Assembly (NCBI RefSeq): GCF_033958435.1
Contig: NC_134138.1
Span: 191,987,298-192,051,297 of the forward strand
Length of the DNA stretch: 64,000 nt
Direction: 5' to 3'
From: Carettochelys insculpta
Taxonomy: Eukaryota; Chordata; Testudines; Carettochelyidae
The stretch's first letter is position 1. Every line of letters begins with the position of its first letter. The notes under the pieces were generated by a model. It was not told where the DNA came from, searched no databases, and saw only the letters and a list, made by a program, of their open reading frames with translations. The position numbers and the translations under genes were made by a program. Below, one piece after another: positions 33,925-45,420 of this stretch.

Positions 33925-36902
33925 GTGGTATACACCCAGAGCCATGTAGCTAGGCTGAGCTAAAGGTAGCCTCAGCCTATGTGTGAATGTGGGTTGTAAA
34001 CCATTTTTCTCAGGGTTCTCTTTTATTTTGTAGTAACAAATTGACCCAGCGTTGCCTGGGTGCTTAAGTGAACTAAGGTTTTTATTTTCCTCCTAGCCCT
34101 CTCCCCACACTGTTCCTGCTGGACTGGAGAAAAAAGCTGCAGCCCGAGCCCCAGCTCTGGCTTTTTATCCCAAACAAGGCCTAGCAGGAGTGGGAGGGCC
34201 AGACCTGAGACCACAGTATTTTTCCCAGGCCCCAACCCAGTGTCAGTGGAGTGGCTGGCCCAGAGCTGGGGCTGGGGCTTTTTTCCTCGGCCCTGGCAGA
34301 GCAGCATTGGGGGTCAGGAGTTGGTGCTATGGAAAAGAGCCATGGCCCTGGCACAGTGGCAGCAAGGTGGCCAGAGCTGTTTTCCCAGATGACTTGGCCT
34401 TCGCCTGCTGTTGGTTTTCCTGCCCCCAACATGAGCCTGGCAGAGGGGAAGGCAGGGACAGGGTTCATGGCCACAGTGTCATGGGGGTGGCTAAATTTGT
34501 GGGAGAGTTACGGAGGACAGCATGCTCCCCCTGCACAGTACTGTGACTGAGCACTGAGGATGGGTTGGTATAGAGAGCCAAGCTGTTCCCTGCACTCGCT
34601 GCCCCCCGCTGTGAGTCTGAAGCCATGCTTTTTTTTGTGCCACTACTTGCTGGTACTGAGTATCAACACCTCAGCAGCCCCAGCTGCGGGTTTGGTTGGG
34701 GAGGAAGGGTAGGGAGCAGCTGACTACCAGCTCATCCTTTTTATAAAAATAACACTGGTCTGAAGTACGTCCTTTCTCCTGTCAGAGCACCCTCCCTTTC
34801 CATGTTATGGAAAATCTTAGGATTTCAGGCATTTCCCACTTTCCAGGCACAGCCAAAGCCTGACCTTGGCTTAATTAGGGTACAAGGAAGCAGCATAGCG
34901 AATGTCATGGGCGTCGCTCTTACAAGTTAAGATGAGTTCTTGAACAAACACAGCATTGAGACGGACACACTCTAAAATATATAGTAGATTAATAATCTCT
35001 TATTATTATTGTCCCCCACTCATTTTTTTAATATTAGGGAAATGGAAATTCTATAACTGAGAAACTTCAACATTCTCTCATCTTCGAAATGACATTCATT
35101 CAATTTTCTTTAACAATTTTCTGATGCCAGAGGAACTGGAGCAGTTCTGGTAAATACAGAAGTTAAGGACTTTTAAGCAGCTGCTCTTTTTGCTGTTGTT
35201 TAAATTTTCACCTCAAGCAATGCACTGATATTTGCATTTAGCATCCAGCTCTGGCAATTAACCTGAATGAAGATATCTTCCCTCTGGTAGCAGTCAGAAA
35301 AGGCAGGAATCACTTCATGTCACAGGAACTAAACATTCGGAGAACTGCTTTTAATTAAGATTGATGTGTACAATGAGAAAAGAGCTTAAAAGCTAGCAAA
35401 GCAATAATGCATATATTAGCTTTTTGATTGAACATGCTGATAACCTCAGAATAAAAACAATTACACCAGTCAACCTGTAACAAACATAATGGATCTACCA
35501 AGTTCACAAGGGGGTTGATTCAATCACTCCCAAATCTTTGTGTGGGCAGATACCAAACACTCACTCATCCCCAGTTCCCTCATTGCTCTTTTATCCTGAC
35601 ACATGTCAGTAAGAGCTAAATCTCAGAGCCCTTACTATAATTGTGCCCATTCTCTTTTTTTATTTTAAGCCTAATTGACTTCTCTAAACAATACTTTATC
35701 AGGCTAACGATTTGTACTTGGAGACTGGAGAGTAAACTACTGTGTTCTTTTTTTAAATGTGTAAATTCTGTCCAGTAATCCTACTGGGAAGGTTTTTAAT
35801 AACACATGGCATTTCAGAGGAAACTAAAGCAATGCAGACGGTGTCTAATTCCTGCTACTAAGAAAATGCAGTATTGTTGAGATTGAAACTAGGAGATATT
35901 GAAAGCCTACTGCTGATTTCATTGTATAATATTTCATTTTATAGTAGGTTTTTAATATGGGTAAGAGACCTTTAATAGGGTCTGACTGGATATAGGACTC
36001 TAGAATCTTTTCAGAAATTAGGAATGAGATGAAACTTGCTTCACCTAACTAAGAACATGTTCAAAAAAGTGTGGCTTCAAGAACTCTGTTCCCATTACAA
36101 GCTTTTCCTGGTCCCAGATGCTGTTTCACACCACAACATGAGATAGGTCCAAAGTGGTAACTTGGTGTAATGTGCTGACAATTGTGTTTGTGCATTACTT
36201 TTTAGTGCCTGCCCCAGAAAGGATAAAGGAACATGTTATTGCCAGTAGATAAGAGTTCTCTTTTACTGCTTAGCTCAAGTGATAGAGGAATGGTGTTCCT
36301 TTACATTACAGCAGTATCTCCAGGACACACATAGCTCAAGCTCCATTGTACAAACACATCTAGCTGTCTGAGGACCAAAAGCATTTTTAAAAGATGACAA
36401 GATCTACACTTTGTGCACATCCTTTGCCTTATTCTGACTCAGCAGAAGACACTCTCTGGGGAAGTACTATGAGGAAAGTTTAGGGATGCAAAATAATAAA
36501 AATCCAACTCCTTCTTCCTAACTAATTCCTAAGTAAACTCAACCCAAACCCTCCCACTCCTTATAAATCCACAGCCACTTCCCCCCAAATATACCCAAAC
36601 TTCCTCCTGACACACCCCTGATTCATCTCACCTCCCTGCTACACCCATGGTTTTTCCCAAAGAAACCCACCATTATATTAAACAACCCCACAAATAAATG
36701 GTCCATTAAAACATCATCCTTCCTCCATTCCCCAAAGCTCCACATCCCCACCCTTTAAACACTCCCCTGCCCAATATCCTCACTAACATTCCCAATAAAA
36801 CCACCTCTTAGGAACTCTCCTACACGCCCACCAACCTCAAGCCACATCTGCCCCCAGCCTTCTTCTAAATCCTTGCCTCCTCCCCCTTGACTGCCCACCC
36901 AA
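33925..36902. other. No gene seen
   Basis: GC-rich low-complexity sequence with CCC/GGG-type blocks at about 34080-34560, then AT-rich anonymous sequence and a C-rich stretch at about 36540-36910. No recognised domain. Confidence 0.5.
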
Positions 36903-36908
36903 CCTCAC

Positions 36909-38331
36909 TGTGATGGGACACCCCCCCCATGCTTTATGGAAAATAGGTTGTAAATACAAATATACATAACCTGGAGATGCCATGGACAAAATGCGTCTTG
37001 TAACCTATCATTTTCAATGGTATAATCTGCTAGATCTGTAAATCCCACTTTGCAGTTGGATTTATAAATATTGTCTGTATATTTGTGTTCCAAATGTTTG
37101 TCTCTGTGAAGACCTCAACAGGAGGCATGGCTACCCTATTGTGAGAGTCTGGTTTATGAAGGGGTAGCAGTACTTAGCTGACAAAAGGCCTTTATGGTGC
37201 CAATCCACATCTGAAGAACTTTGCTGTCTACATTGAGACTAGCGAGTAGGCAGTGGCTGATTGCCTGAAAACGGACAGGGACAAGTGATTTCACTCATGT
37301 AACAGTCTCCATCTTGAAGTATACTTTTACACGAAGGCTACGTCTACACTAGACAGTTTTGTAGACAAAACTGGGGTGTTGTAGACATAACTTGCAGAGC
37401 ATCTACACACAAAATGCATTTTCTCAAAAAACTGTCAACAAAAAAAGCTATGTACACACTCTGGGGCCCTTTTGTCAACATGTCAGATCAAAAGATCAAT
37501 CTACTTTTATATGTGGATGCAATCTGTCAACAGAAGTTTTGTCAGAACATCTCTTCCAAGAGTAACTTCTGGAGACAGATGTTTCTAGTGTAGATGTAGC
37601 CAAAGAGAACAATGGAATTTCCTCTATGGGGAAAAGATATAAAGAGGACCCTCTGTTTCCTCCGTCTTTTGTCTTCAGCTTGCCTTGGAGATTGCCTGTT
37701 ATGGTCTAGTTAAAAACAGAAAAGTACTTTACAGTTCATTGGAGACCCAAGTCAGGGTAAGCTCATTCCTGTCTTGAAGCTTTCACTTGATATAAAGGCA
37801 GCTGTTTTGGGGAAGAACTCACAAGAATAGAATTGGCTATGTGTTTTCTCTTTTTTTTTTAATTCGGTAACTCACTTTTATCTGCCTGTTTCTATTTATA
37901 ACCACTTAAATCCTACTGTTTTGCTTAATAAAAACTCTTTTGTTTATAATCAAGCTCAGTGTAAATTATTATTACCTGGGGAGGGCTACCACTCTGCATA
38001 TCTCCCTTTCATTGATAAGTGGGGCTTACCTAATGAGCCCTTCCTGTGCAAATCTTTTGCACAGACACAGATGGATTTATCTGGGGGTTGATTTCTCAGA
38101 TGCTGCACCCCAGAACTGCACCTGCCCAGAGCTGTGCTTTAGCAGTGTCTGCACTGCCCTGCAGGTGGGGTGGTAACTCCAGTGCTGTGCTTTGGCTGAA
38201 GGAGACCAGAGGTTCTGGCTCAACAGGACAGGGTGGTGGGGAGCTCCACAGACCAAGGCGGCAGATGTTAGTTGCCTCACCAGCATACCCGGGAACATTC
38301 CAAGGGGTCTTCTGTGACTGCAACCCATCAC
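36909..38331 (+). mobile_element. Solo-LTR-like element
   Basis: The ends GTGATGGG (from 36910) and CCCATCAC (to 38331) are inverted copies. The 7-mer CCTCACT occurs exactly at 36903-36909 and 38332-38338, so the boundary is ambiguous by one base. A TATA-like ATATAAAG lies at 37637-37644 and AATAAA at 37927-37932, arranged like the promoter and poly(A) signal of an LTR. There is no internal retroviral coding sequence. A MITE (37336-37601) is inserted. This suggests a single LTR left after recombination of an old endogenous retrovirus or LTR element. The family is not named. Confidence 0.65.
37336..37601. mobile_element. Harbinger-like MITE (266 bp) inside the LTR
   Basis: GGCTACGTCTACACTAGA at the left and TCTAGTGTAGATGTAGCC at the right are inverted repeats with one mismatch. 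The interior repeats GTAGACA/TGTCAACA-like words. The flanking trinucleotides (GAA and AAA) allow only an imperfect short TSD. It shares the GGCTACGTCTACAC tip with the large Harbingers but has different subterminal motifs. Confidence 0.8.
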
Positions 38332-38338
38332 CCTCACT

Positions 38339-41214
38339 CCCCACAAGGACCTTCTGTTGCCCCCAACACCCAAGTCCATCTGTGCTACACATTACCCCAA
38401 ATGCCCTGACTTCTGGCAGCTCCAACCTCTCTCTCCCTTCTTCAATTGCTTCAGTCCCTGTGGCTCACCCAGGGACTCCCCACCACTACCCACATACCCC
38501 TCACCCCTTTAAGCCCTGGCATCAGCCTGTCATAGTCACTGTAGAGTATTACACACGACAGGTGACCTTTTCCTCGCACCTCTCTCCTCCCTGTCTTCTT
38601 AGGTGGTCAGACAGCTAGCACCTCCTTCCCTCCCCCATTCAGAGGAGCCTGCCACAGCAAGAGCTAGTGGGCCAGAGTGGGGAGTCAGGCTCAGTCCTCA
38701 GGACAAGCACTGTGCTGCTGTGGGATGAGGTCAGGACAGGCTTGGTCTCCAGAACCCAGACTCCTAGCCTTCCCACTCCACCAGGCCAGGATGTACTCAC
38801 CAAACTACACACATACAGGCGAGCGAGGCTTGACAATTTTACTCAGCGCCCACAAAGAATATGTTCACCAGCTGTTTATGAGCACAGGTGGCAGGAACCC
38901 CCAACAACTTCCATTTCCTCAGGCCTGACCACATTGCACAGCAGTGGCAACAGCAGCAGTTCTGTGACTGGAGATTTCATAGAGAAATCTGTCACCGACT
39001 GCCCAGTGTGGTCCAACCACAGGCTGAACACGCTCTCCAGCAGTAATGTGCTGCTACCTTGTTGAGCAACCTTCCTATTTAAATGCAGTAAAGAAAAAAT
39101 ACACATCCTGGTTTGATTTTGCCAATTCATCTCACAAATTTCTAAGCTAATGCCAAACAACCGGAGATTGGCACAGCAGGAAGTGTCATAACATATCAGG
39201 GATCCAGACAGAAACTAGAAAATGCAGAGGGTCAAGCATTTAGCAGGTGAAGCTGTCATAATTTAACAGTAGACACCTGTGCAGCTGGAGACACTCCATT
39301 GCTGTCTAATGAAATAGCCAGAGTCCGAAATACACCATACAGTGTTAGCTCTGTGGTCAGCTGATTCTTCGTCTATCTTTGCCCCATGTAGTGCCTGGGC
39401 ACGCATGCCACTCTGCCAGCACTGGTAAGGTGAGTTTCTTAGTTTACTGATTCCACATCTTCTCACCGCTACAGCAGATTCTAGAAGAAACTTGCCTCCA
39501 GAGCCATAATTGATTATCACTTTGTTATACCCTTTTGGACAGAGTTCAGGTTTTTATTCCAATAGTAAAAGGATTTACGAAACCTAAATAAAGCATGAAA
39601 CAGTACCTTCCTTAAAAGAAAACAAACCCTTCGTATGTGGAACCATGCACTGTATAAGAATCTTGGCCCAGGAAAAGAATACATCCTGCCAGGCCACAGA
39701 AGGTATTACTTGCTGCTTCCTCTATTTGAAAATAAGCTTTCCAGGAGTCATGCATAGCTAAGCTTTATCCAGAATCCTTCTCGTAGGAGCTCCAAAGTCC
39801 TGCTGTCCTGGTTTCTCCTCTTCTGCCTTCGAGACTTTTTTGTGGGTCACATAAACTATTATCACTATCCCCAAAACCCTTTCATGTTGTCCCAAGTCAT
39901 TCTACCTTACTGTATACAGGCTCCTGGGTCTCCTTTTCCATATCTTCTCCAAGGTTTTACTGTTTCTTCTTTTCATTGCTTAATCGCCTCAAATGCCCAA
40001 CTCTTTTTTTTTTTCAGCATAGTTAACTGGTCCATTGTTGCAGCCCTTGTACATGCGTAATCTGGTTTGGAACAGGATTATCAAGTGACAGCAAGAGGCC
40101 TGAAAGAGCTTTTCATCCGTATTATCATTAACACTTTAACAGCATCTTTACCGTCCCCTCTCCCAAACTCAAACTTCAATGCATTAGAGGAAGGTGGAGG
40201 TACAACTATGACATTGGGTTGCACTGAGCTTTCAATATTTATTGACTGAAAAGGTAAATATTCACAGATATTAAAAAAGATTAAAGAGAGTTTAGCGGAT
40301 CAGTATTTATCACGGAAGAAAATAGAGCTTGATATTTATTGAAGGGCTAAATCATTAACATACCAAGGAAAGGGAGGAGATGCACTGCCCTGCTGGTAAA
40401 GTCAGGAGGCACGGGGATATCATAAGGTACGATACCTCTTGTGCAAAGAGCAAGATAAGGTGAGGCAGTTGATAAGGAGCAGCTTATGAGCCAATCTTAA
40501 GATGGTGTAAGTGCATCTTACTTTCCCCTATAACATGCCAATTGCCTCCTGGTAGTGTTTTCTGGTGTACAGTGTACTGCAGCCTCCTGCGTGGATGTGG
40601 TGAGGGAATGATGGGGCAGGGTGCTTACAAGGTCATGATGAGGATCCAGAGGTAGTACAGAATGGCAGATGGTCGCTGGCACAAAGAGTTATGTTTTACA
40701 TTCATCTATGTTTTACACACAAATATCTAAATCGGGGGTGAGAGTTTCTGCTGGCCTCTGGGCAAGTTATGGAGGGGAAGCGGGGCAGCTCTGTGCCTGG
40801 AAGGGGGAAAAGGTGTGGCCTCAGGCAGAAGGGGTGGGGCTGAGGCAGCCAGCCCTCAGGACTACCCGGACCACAGCACTCTGCCCCTTTATATCCCTGA
40901 GAGCCACACGGTGTGCAGAGCACAGAGCTCCAGAAGCAATTTAAAAGGATCTGGGCATCTGCCCCCTTTGCCACCCTAACGCCCTGTAAGCAGACCTGTC
41001 CTGACTTACGTAAACAAATGCATGCATGCACCAGGCACGTTTGGAGATGAACAGGTGGCAGTGACAGTATGATTTTTCCTAGCATCAGTATCTGTGTGTT
41101 ACTTCCCCATGCAACGTGGTATGCATGAAACCAGCACATTTCTCCCAGTGAAAATGACCTGTACATCCAAAAGGCCAGGCAAGGCCTCTCTGGGGAGGAC
41201 ATTATCCAGACATG
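38339..41214. other. No gene seen
   Basis: Anonymous sequence. A GC-rich stretch at about 40740-40980 looks like a dispersed repeat but is not identified. Confidence 0.45.
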
Positions 41215-41440
41215 GGCTGCGTCTACTCTAGCAAGTTTTTTTTCGGAAAATCAGGCCCTTTTTTGAAAGACTACGTGGAGCACCTACACACAAAATGTGC
41301 TTTTTCACCCTGAGATCAAAAGAACATGGGTCTTCTTCCAGAAGCCATCTTCCGCTCCTGGGTCAGGAACAGGACCTTCTTTTGAAAGCTTCTTTTGAAT
41401 AGAAGTGTGTGTTGACACTCCCCAGGCCATATTTTTGAAG

Positions 41441-41575
41441 GAGGTAATAGCTTTTATTGGACGAACCTCTGATGGTGAGAGAGATGAGCTTTCAACAGGT
41501 TGGTCCAACAAAAGCTATTTCCTCACTCACTTTTCTCTCGACTGTCTGTCTGGGACCAATACAGCAATATCACTG
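41441..41575. repeat. Foldback repeat inside copy B
   Basis: GAGGTAATAGCTTTTATTGG at 41441 is mirrored by CCAACAAAAGCTATTTCCTC at about 41504-41523, with a loop of about 40 bp. It is followed by a tail, CTGGGACCAATACAGC. The arrangement resembles the foldback at 8880-9160, with a different sequence family. Confidence 0.6.
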
Positions 41576-41725
41576 TGCCCAAAGCTGAATTTTTTTGTTT
41601 TCTCAAAGAGACAAAGGATTGAAAAACATCATTTCAGTTTAAACAAAACCCTCAATTGCATGTCAATTCGGGGAATTTTAAACTTCTTTTATTAAAAGCA
41701 AAGGAAATTAGGAACCACAATTTAT

Positions 41726-41828
41726 AGAGCACTCAGCTAGGATACAGAAGACCCAAATTCAATCTCTGCTCTGCCTGATTTGGAGAAGGGATTTGAAGGA
41801 GGATCTCCCACACAGCAGGCAAGTGCTC
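41726..41828. repeat. tRNA-like foldback repeat inside copy B
   Basis: The left arm GAGCACTCAGCTAGGATAC... with AAATTCAATC is complementary to the right arm, which ends GGCAAGTGCTC. The arms are about 40 bp. Same family as 19458-19580. Confidence 0.55.
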
Positions 41829-42132
41829 TGGCCACACAGCTGTGGCACAGGCATGCCTATTAGAGTTGCATCATTTCGCTTAAATAATAAAAGTTCATTG
41901 GAGCAAAGGCGTAGAGTGCTGGGGTGCTCTGACCACCAGGCTATCAAGCCATTACTTCCGACCCACCTCCTTCTCCTGTTTCAGTAATGGCGCCCACAAC
42001 GCCTGTTGCTATTACCCCAAAACAATAACTTTCCCTGAAACTGTTTGCTGAATTTGTGCCAAATGTGAAATAGTTTCGGCGGAGACAGGGACCCCTCTGT
42101 GTATGCCCACGAGTGCGCCCATTCCCCTGCAG

Positions 42133-42887
42133 GTCATGAGAGCCATCAACCACATGCTAGTGTGGTGGCTGGTGAGCATCGGGGACCCGGACGCAGTCGT
42201 TGAGGGCTTCACTGCGCTTGGGTTCCCCCAGTGCTTTGGGACAATCAACAGGACGCATATCCCATCAGGGCCCCGGACCACCGTGGCAGCCGATACATCA
42301 GCCGCAAGGGGTACCACTCCATCATGCTCCAGGCTGTGGTGGACACCCATGGGAAGTTCACAGACATTTATGTCAGCTGGCCAGGCAGGGCACATGTTGC
42401 GTGGATCCTGCGGAATTCTGCCCTGTTCCGCAGGATGGAGGCCGGGACATTCATGTCTCAGCGAGATCACGCCATCGGGGATGTCATGATGACTCTTCGC
42501 CTCGTGGGCGACCCAGCCTACCCACTCCAGCCCTGCTTGATGCGCCCATACACGGGCCACCCCACACCCTCCCAGGAGCTGTTTAATGCCCGGCTCACAC
42601 GGGTCCAGTATCCCGTCGAGTGCGCTTTCGGCTGTCTGAAGGTGCAGTTCAGGTGTCTCTTCACACGCCTCGATGTGGGGGTGGAGAATGTCCCGCAGGT
42701 CGTGGCTGTCTGCTGCGCGCTCCACAACCTCATCGAGGCATGTGAGGGGACCCTGCCCCAGGGCTGGATGGCAGAGCTGGCCTTCCGCTACCAGCAGCCC
42801 ACTGCAGCCCCCGACCGGCGGCATGACTGTGATGGGCTCCAGATCTGGGAGGCGCTTCAGGAGGCATTCAGCCGAGGGGACTACTAA
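42133..42887 (+). pseudogene. Harbinger transposase exon 2, copy B, catalytically dead
   Basis: It begins directly after an acceptor-like CCCCTGCAG with VMRAINHMLV, the same exon boundary as copies A and C. A one-base shift near 42262 moves the frame, after THIPI-type sequence, to APDHRGSRYISRKGYHS. The exon then runs open to a stop at 42885. The first catalytic Asp is Asn (GTINRTHIP) and the second motif reads GRAHVAWIL where GS.HDARVF is expected. Glu is kept (YPVECAFGCLK). CCALHNLIE is conserved. With two of three acidic residues lost and no exon 1, it cannot be an active transposase. Confidence 0.88.
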
Positions 42888-43549
42888 TCCCTGCACCCCT
42901 CCCCACAGGCCCCCCCCTACACATACCCCCATGTGCACACCCCACACCCCCAACCCTCCACCCTCCCCCACAGTAATCAGGCACAGGTGCTGAATCCTAC
43001 CATATATTTAACCCTGGACCATTACCAATGTGAAAAATGTAAACAGCAAATGGTGAATAAAAAAGTAACAACAAAACCTGATAGGGAGTGAACTATATAC
43101 ATGGGGGCAAGGGGCCAGGGGCACCTACACCTGGATGGGGACTGGGGCAGGAATGTTGGGGGGGCCCTAATCAAGGGATAGGGTGAAGGCCACAAGCCCC
43201 TGCACCCGTGGGTGCCCCTCCCACACGGGGTATGCGGTCCCCTGCAGGGGGCTGATGGGGATGGAAGCACCAGCAGGTAGGGCCAGTCAGCATCCTGCCC
43301 AGCCTCAGAAGAGGGGCTGGAGGGGGGTGGGTTGTGGCTCAGGCGACCCTCCCCAGGGACCACCGTGGCCACAAGCCATGCTGTGAGGTCCCTCAGCATA
43401 GCATTGGGCAGGCCCAGGGGCAATAGGGTGGCCAGGGCCTCAGGATCATGGGCTGGGGGCATGGGAGCAGCTGAGGGGCCAGCGGGGGGGAATGTGAGGG
43501 GGCAGCAGGGAGTGGCTTAGGGGTGCAATAGCGGGGGCTTCAGGGGGCA

Positions 43550-44700
43550 CTATGGGGGGACAGTAGGGGGGCCTTGGGGGTCACTACAGGGGGACAGCAC
43601 AGGGGGTGCCTCAGGGGGGACCTCCAGGGAGACTGTGGAGGGGGCAGCTGGGGAGGCTGGGGGCTGGCCTGCTAGGGCCCTGCACACTGTGCGGAGCGTC
43701 CCCACCACCTCCCCCCAAGCGTCCCACCTCCACTGGAGCTCGGCCTCATTGAGAGCCAGCTGTCTTTCAGCGAGGGCGTTCTGCTGGTGGAGGGCCGCTG
43801 TGTAGGCTGCCACCTCTTCCTCGTGGCGGCTGCATCGGATCCAGCGCACCGGTGGCCACCACACCGTGAGGGCTGGTGCAGGCCCATCTGGTGGGCTGCT
43901 GGGTCTTCCGGCCTGGATGGGGCTGGCCGGCCCCAGGCTGTTTGTCCAACTGCCCCGGCCCTTGGAAGGTACTGCTGTTAAGAGAGAGAGGGTGGGGGTA
44001 AAGGGGGAAGTGAGTACCACATCTGGGACCTGGGTGGCATGGCCCAGTCTCCCCAGCTGGTTATCCCCTTCACGGACCCACGGGATGGGCATGTACCAGG
44101 GGAGGCCGTTGTGCAGGCTTGTGTGTACTTGCCACAGCAGCCACTGGGGCATGATGCCGGAGCTGTGGGTGCTATCCATGGTGGCGCACCCTCGCAACAG
44201 GCTTGAGAGCTGGGGGGGGTGGGGCTCAGCAGCTGGGGGTTCCGGATGCAGCTCTGCTGCTCCGAGGGGGCCTCAGCACGCTCAGAGGGGCGCTCCATGG
44301 GAGAGGGAGCCAGGTGCTGCTCACAGGCATGGGTGTGTCCTGGGCCCTGACCAGGGACGGGCTTTAGGGCTTTGGGGCCCAGGGCTGGGGCTCAGGGGTC
44401 CTCCTCCCCACACTGTGCTTTTCCACTGTGCGCACCTACCCGAGGTGTCCTCATATATGTTGGGTGATGCCCAACTGGAGGGTACCTGGCTGCTGGTGGT
44501 GGAGGGCATCACAGTGATGAGGGACCCATCTGTGGACTCCCCATCACATGGGATGTCCACGGTGGCAGGTCCCTCATTCCCCTCCTCCAGTGCAGCATGG
44601 GGCTTGGTTGCAGCTGTCTCCACAGTGATGCGGGGTGGAGAGGCGTCATCTGCAGCCAGGAGGTCCCGCAACTCCCGGTAGAAGGGGCAGCTGGCAGGGC
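43550..44700 (-). pseudogene. MYB-like partner gene remnant, copy B
   Basis: The minus strand from about 44700 reads CPFYRELRDLLAADD, the segment after the MYB domain in copy A. It continues to a possible donor (TCGG|GTAGGT near 44440). The second part contains HEEEVAAYTAALHQQNALAERQLALNEAELQWRWDAW, here split by position: HEEEVAAYTAALHQQ and then ALAERQLALNEAELQW. This coiled-coil-like helix is equivalent to that of copy A. A proline-rich tail ends at 43550. The DNA-binding MYB repeat itself is missing, and the sequence upstream goes straight into the right subterminal region. Confidence 0.75.
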
Positions 44701-45067
44701 ACGGCCAGATCTGCGGGCCCTATCCCGGGCTCACCTGGGGGTGTCTAGAGCAGCCCTGCTCTCCAGCAGGCTGCCACCATAGAAGACTTGCTTCTTGTGA
44801 AAGAACATCTACACATGCCTTCTCCCAGAAGAATCTTCCAGAAGAAGGTCCTCTTCCTGATTCTGGAATGGAATACAGAATGCAGAAAAGGGAGCACCTT
44901 CTCCCTGAAGAAATCCAAAAGAGCATCTTACATGTGTAGAAGCTCCGCAGATCTTCCGGAAGAAGGAACCATTCTTCCGGAAGATCTTGCCAGTGTAGAA
45001 ACGGCCTTAGAGCATTGGAGATCTGGGTAAGCCAAAATGGTCTCTTGCTATACAGCGTCTCTTTACT

Positions 45068-45420
45068 TCAGAGTAGGACAGTTAATGTGAGTATAATAAT
45101 GTCTCTTTGAAAAACTGCCAACTCTGGAACAGTTTTTCCCCTTAAACTTGTTTCCCGTGGGATATTACTTGTCAACTCCCTGAGTTTGCTGAAGTTGGCC
45201 TTTTTCACATCCAATGCCTTTATTTTGCTGATCTCCCTCCTATCACTTCTTAGAATCATGAATTCTAACACTTCACGATCACTATACTCCATAAAATAAG
45301 AGCATTTTGACTTACATTCCTGCCCGCCTCTATGCAGACTGTGTTTGCCATCCTTCTTACAACTCAACCAGCTTCCACCTTCCCTATGCTCAGGCCTGCC
45401 AGACAAACAGCCAGGGCTGA
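45068..45420 (-). pseudogene. CR1-type LINE ORF2 fragment
   Basis: The minus strand reads LEFMILRSDRREISKIKALD, then VKKANFSKLRELTSNIPRE and GKTVPELAVFQ. This pattern lies between endonuclease and RT in CR1-like LINEs. It is short and bounded by anonymous sequence. Confidence 0.6.

Larger units (their letters stand above)
41215..45006. mobile_element. Two-gene Harbinger transposon, copy B, deleted
   Basis: The left end GGCTGCGTCTACTCTAGCAA and the right end, which reverse-complements to GGCCGTTTCTACACTGGCAA, are imperfect inverted repeats. Subterminal regions match in inverse as well (CAGGACCTTCTT on the left; its complement AAGAAGGTCCTC on the right). No matching TSD was found. Exon 1 of the transposase and the MYB domain are absent, so only the 3' parts of both convergent genes remain. 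Two foldback repeats occupy the left third. It belongs to a different Harbinger lineage from copy A. Confidence 0.75.

Noticed and set aside
42012..42971. 319-codon minus-strand frame
   Set aside because: It is the antisense of the copy B transposase exon and has no domain of its own.
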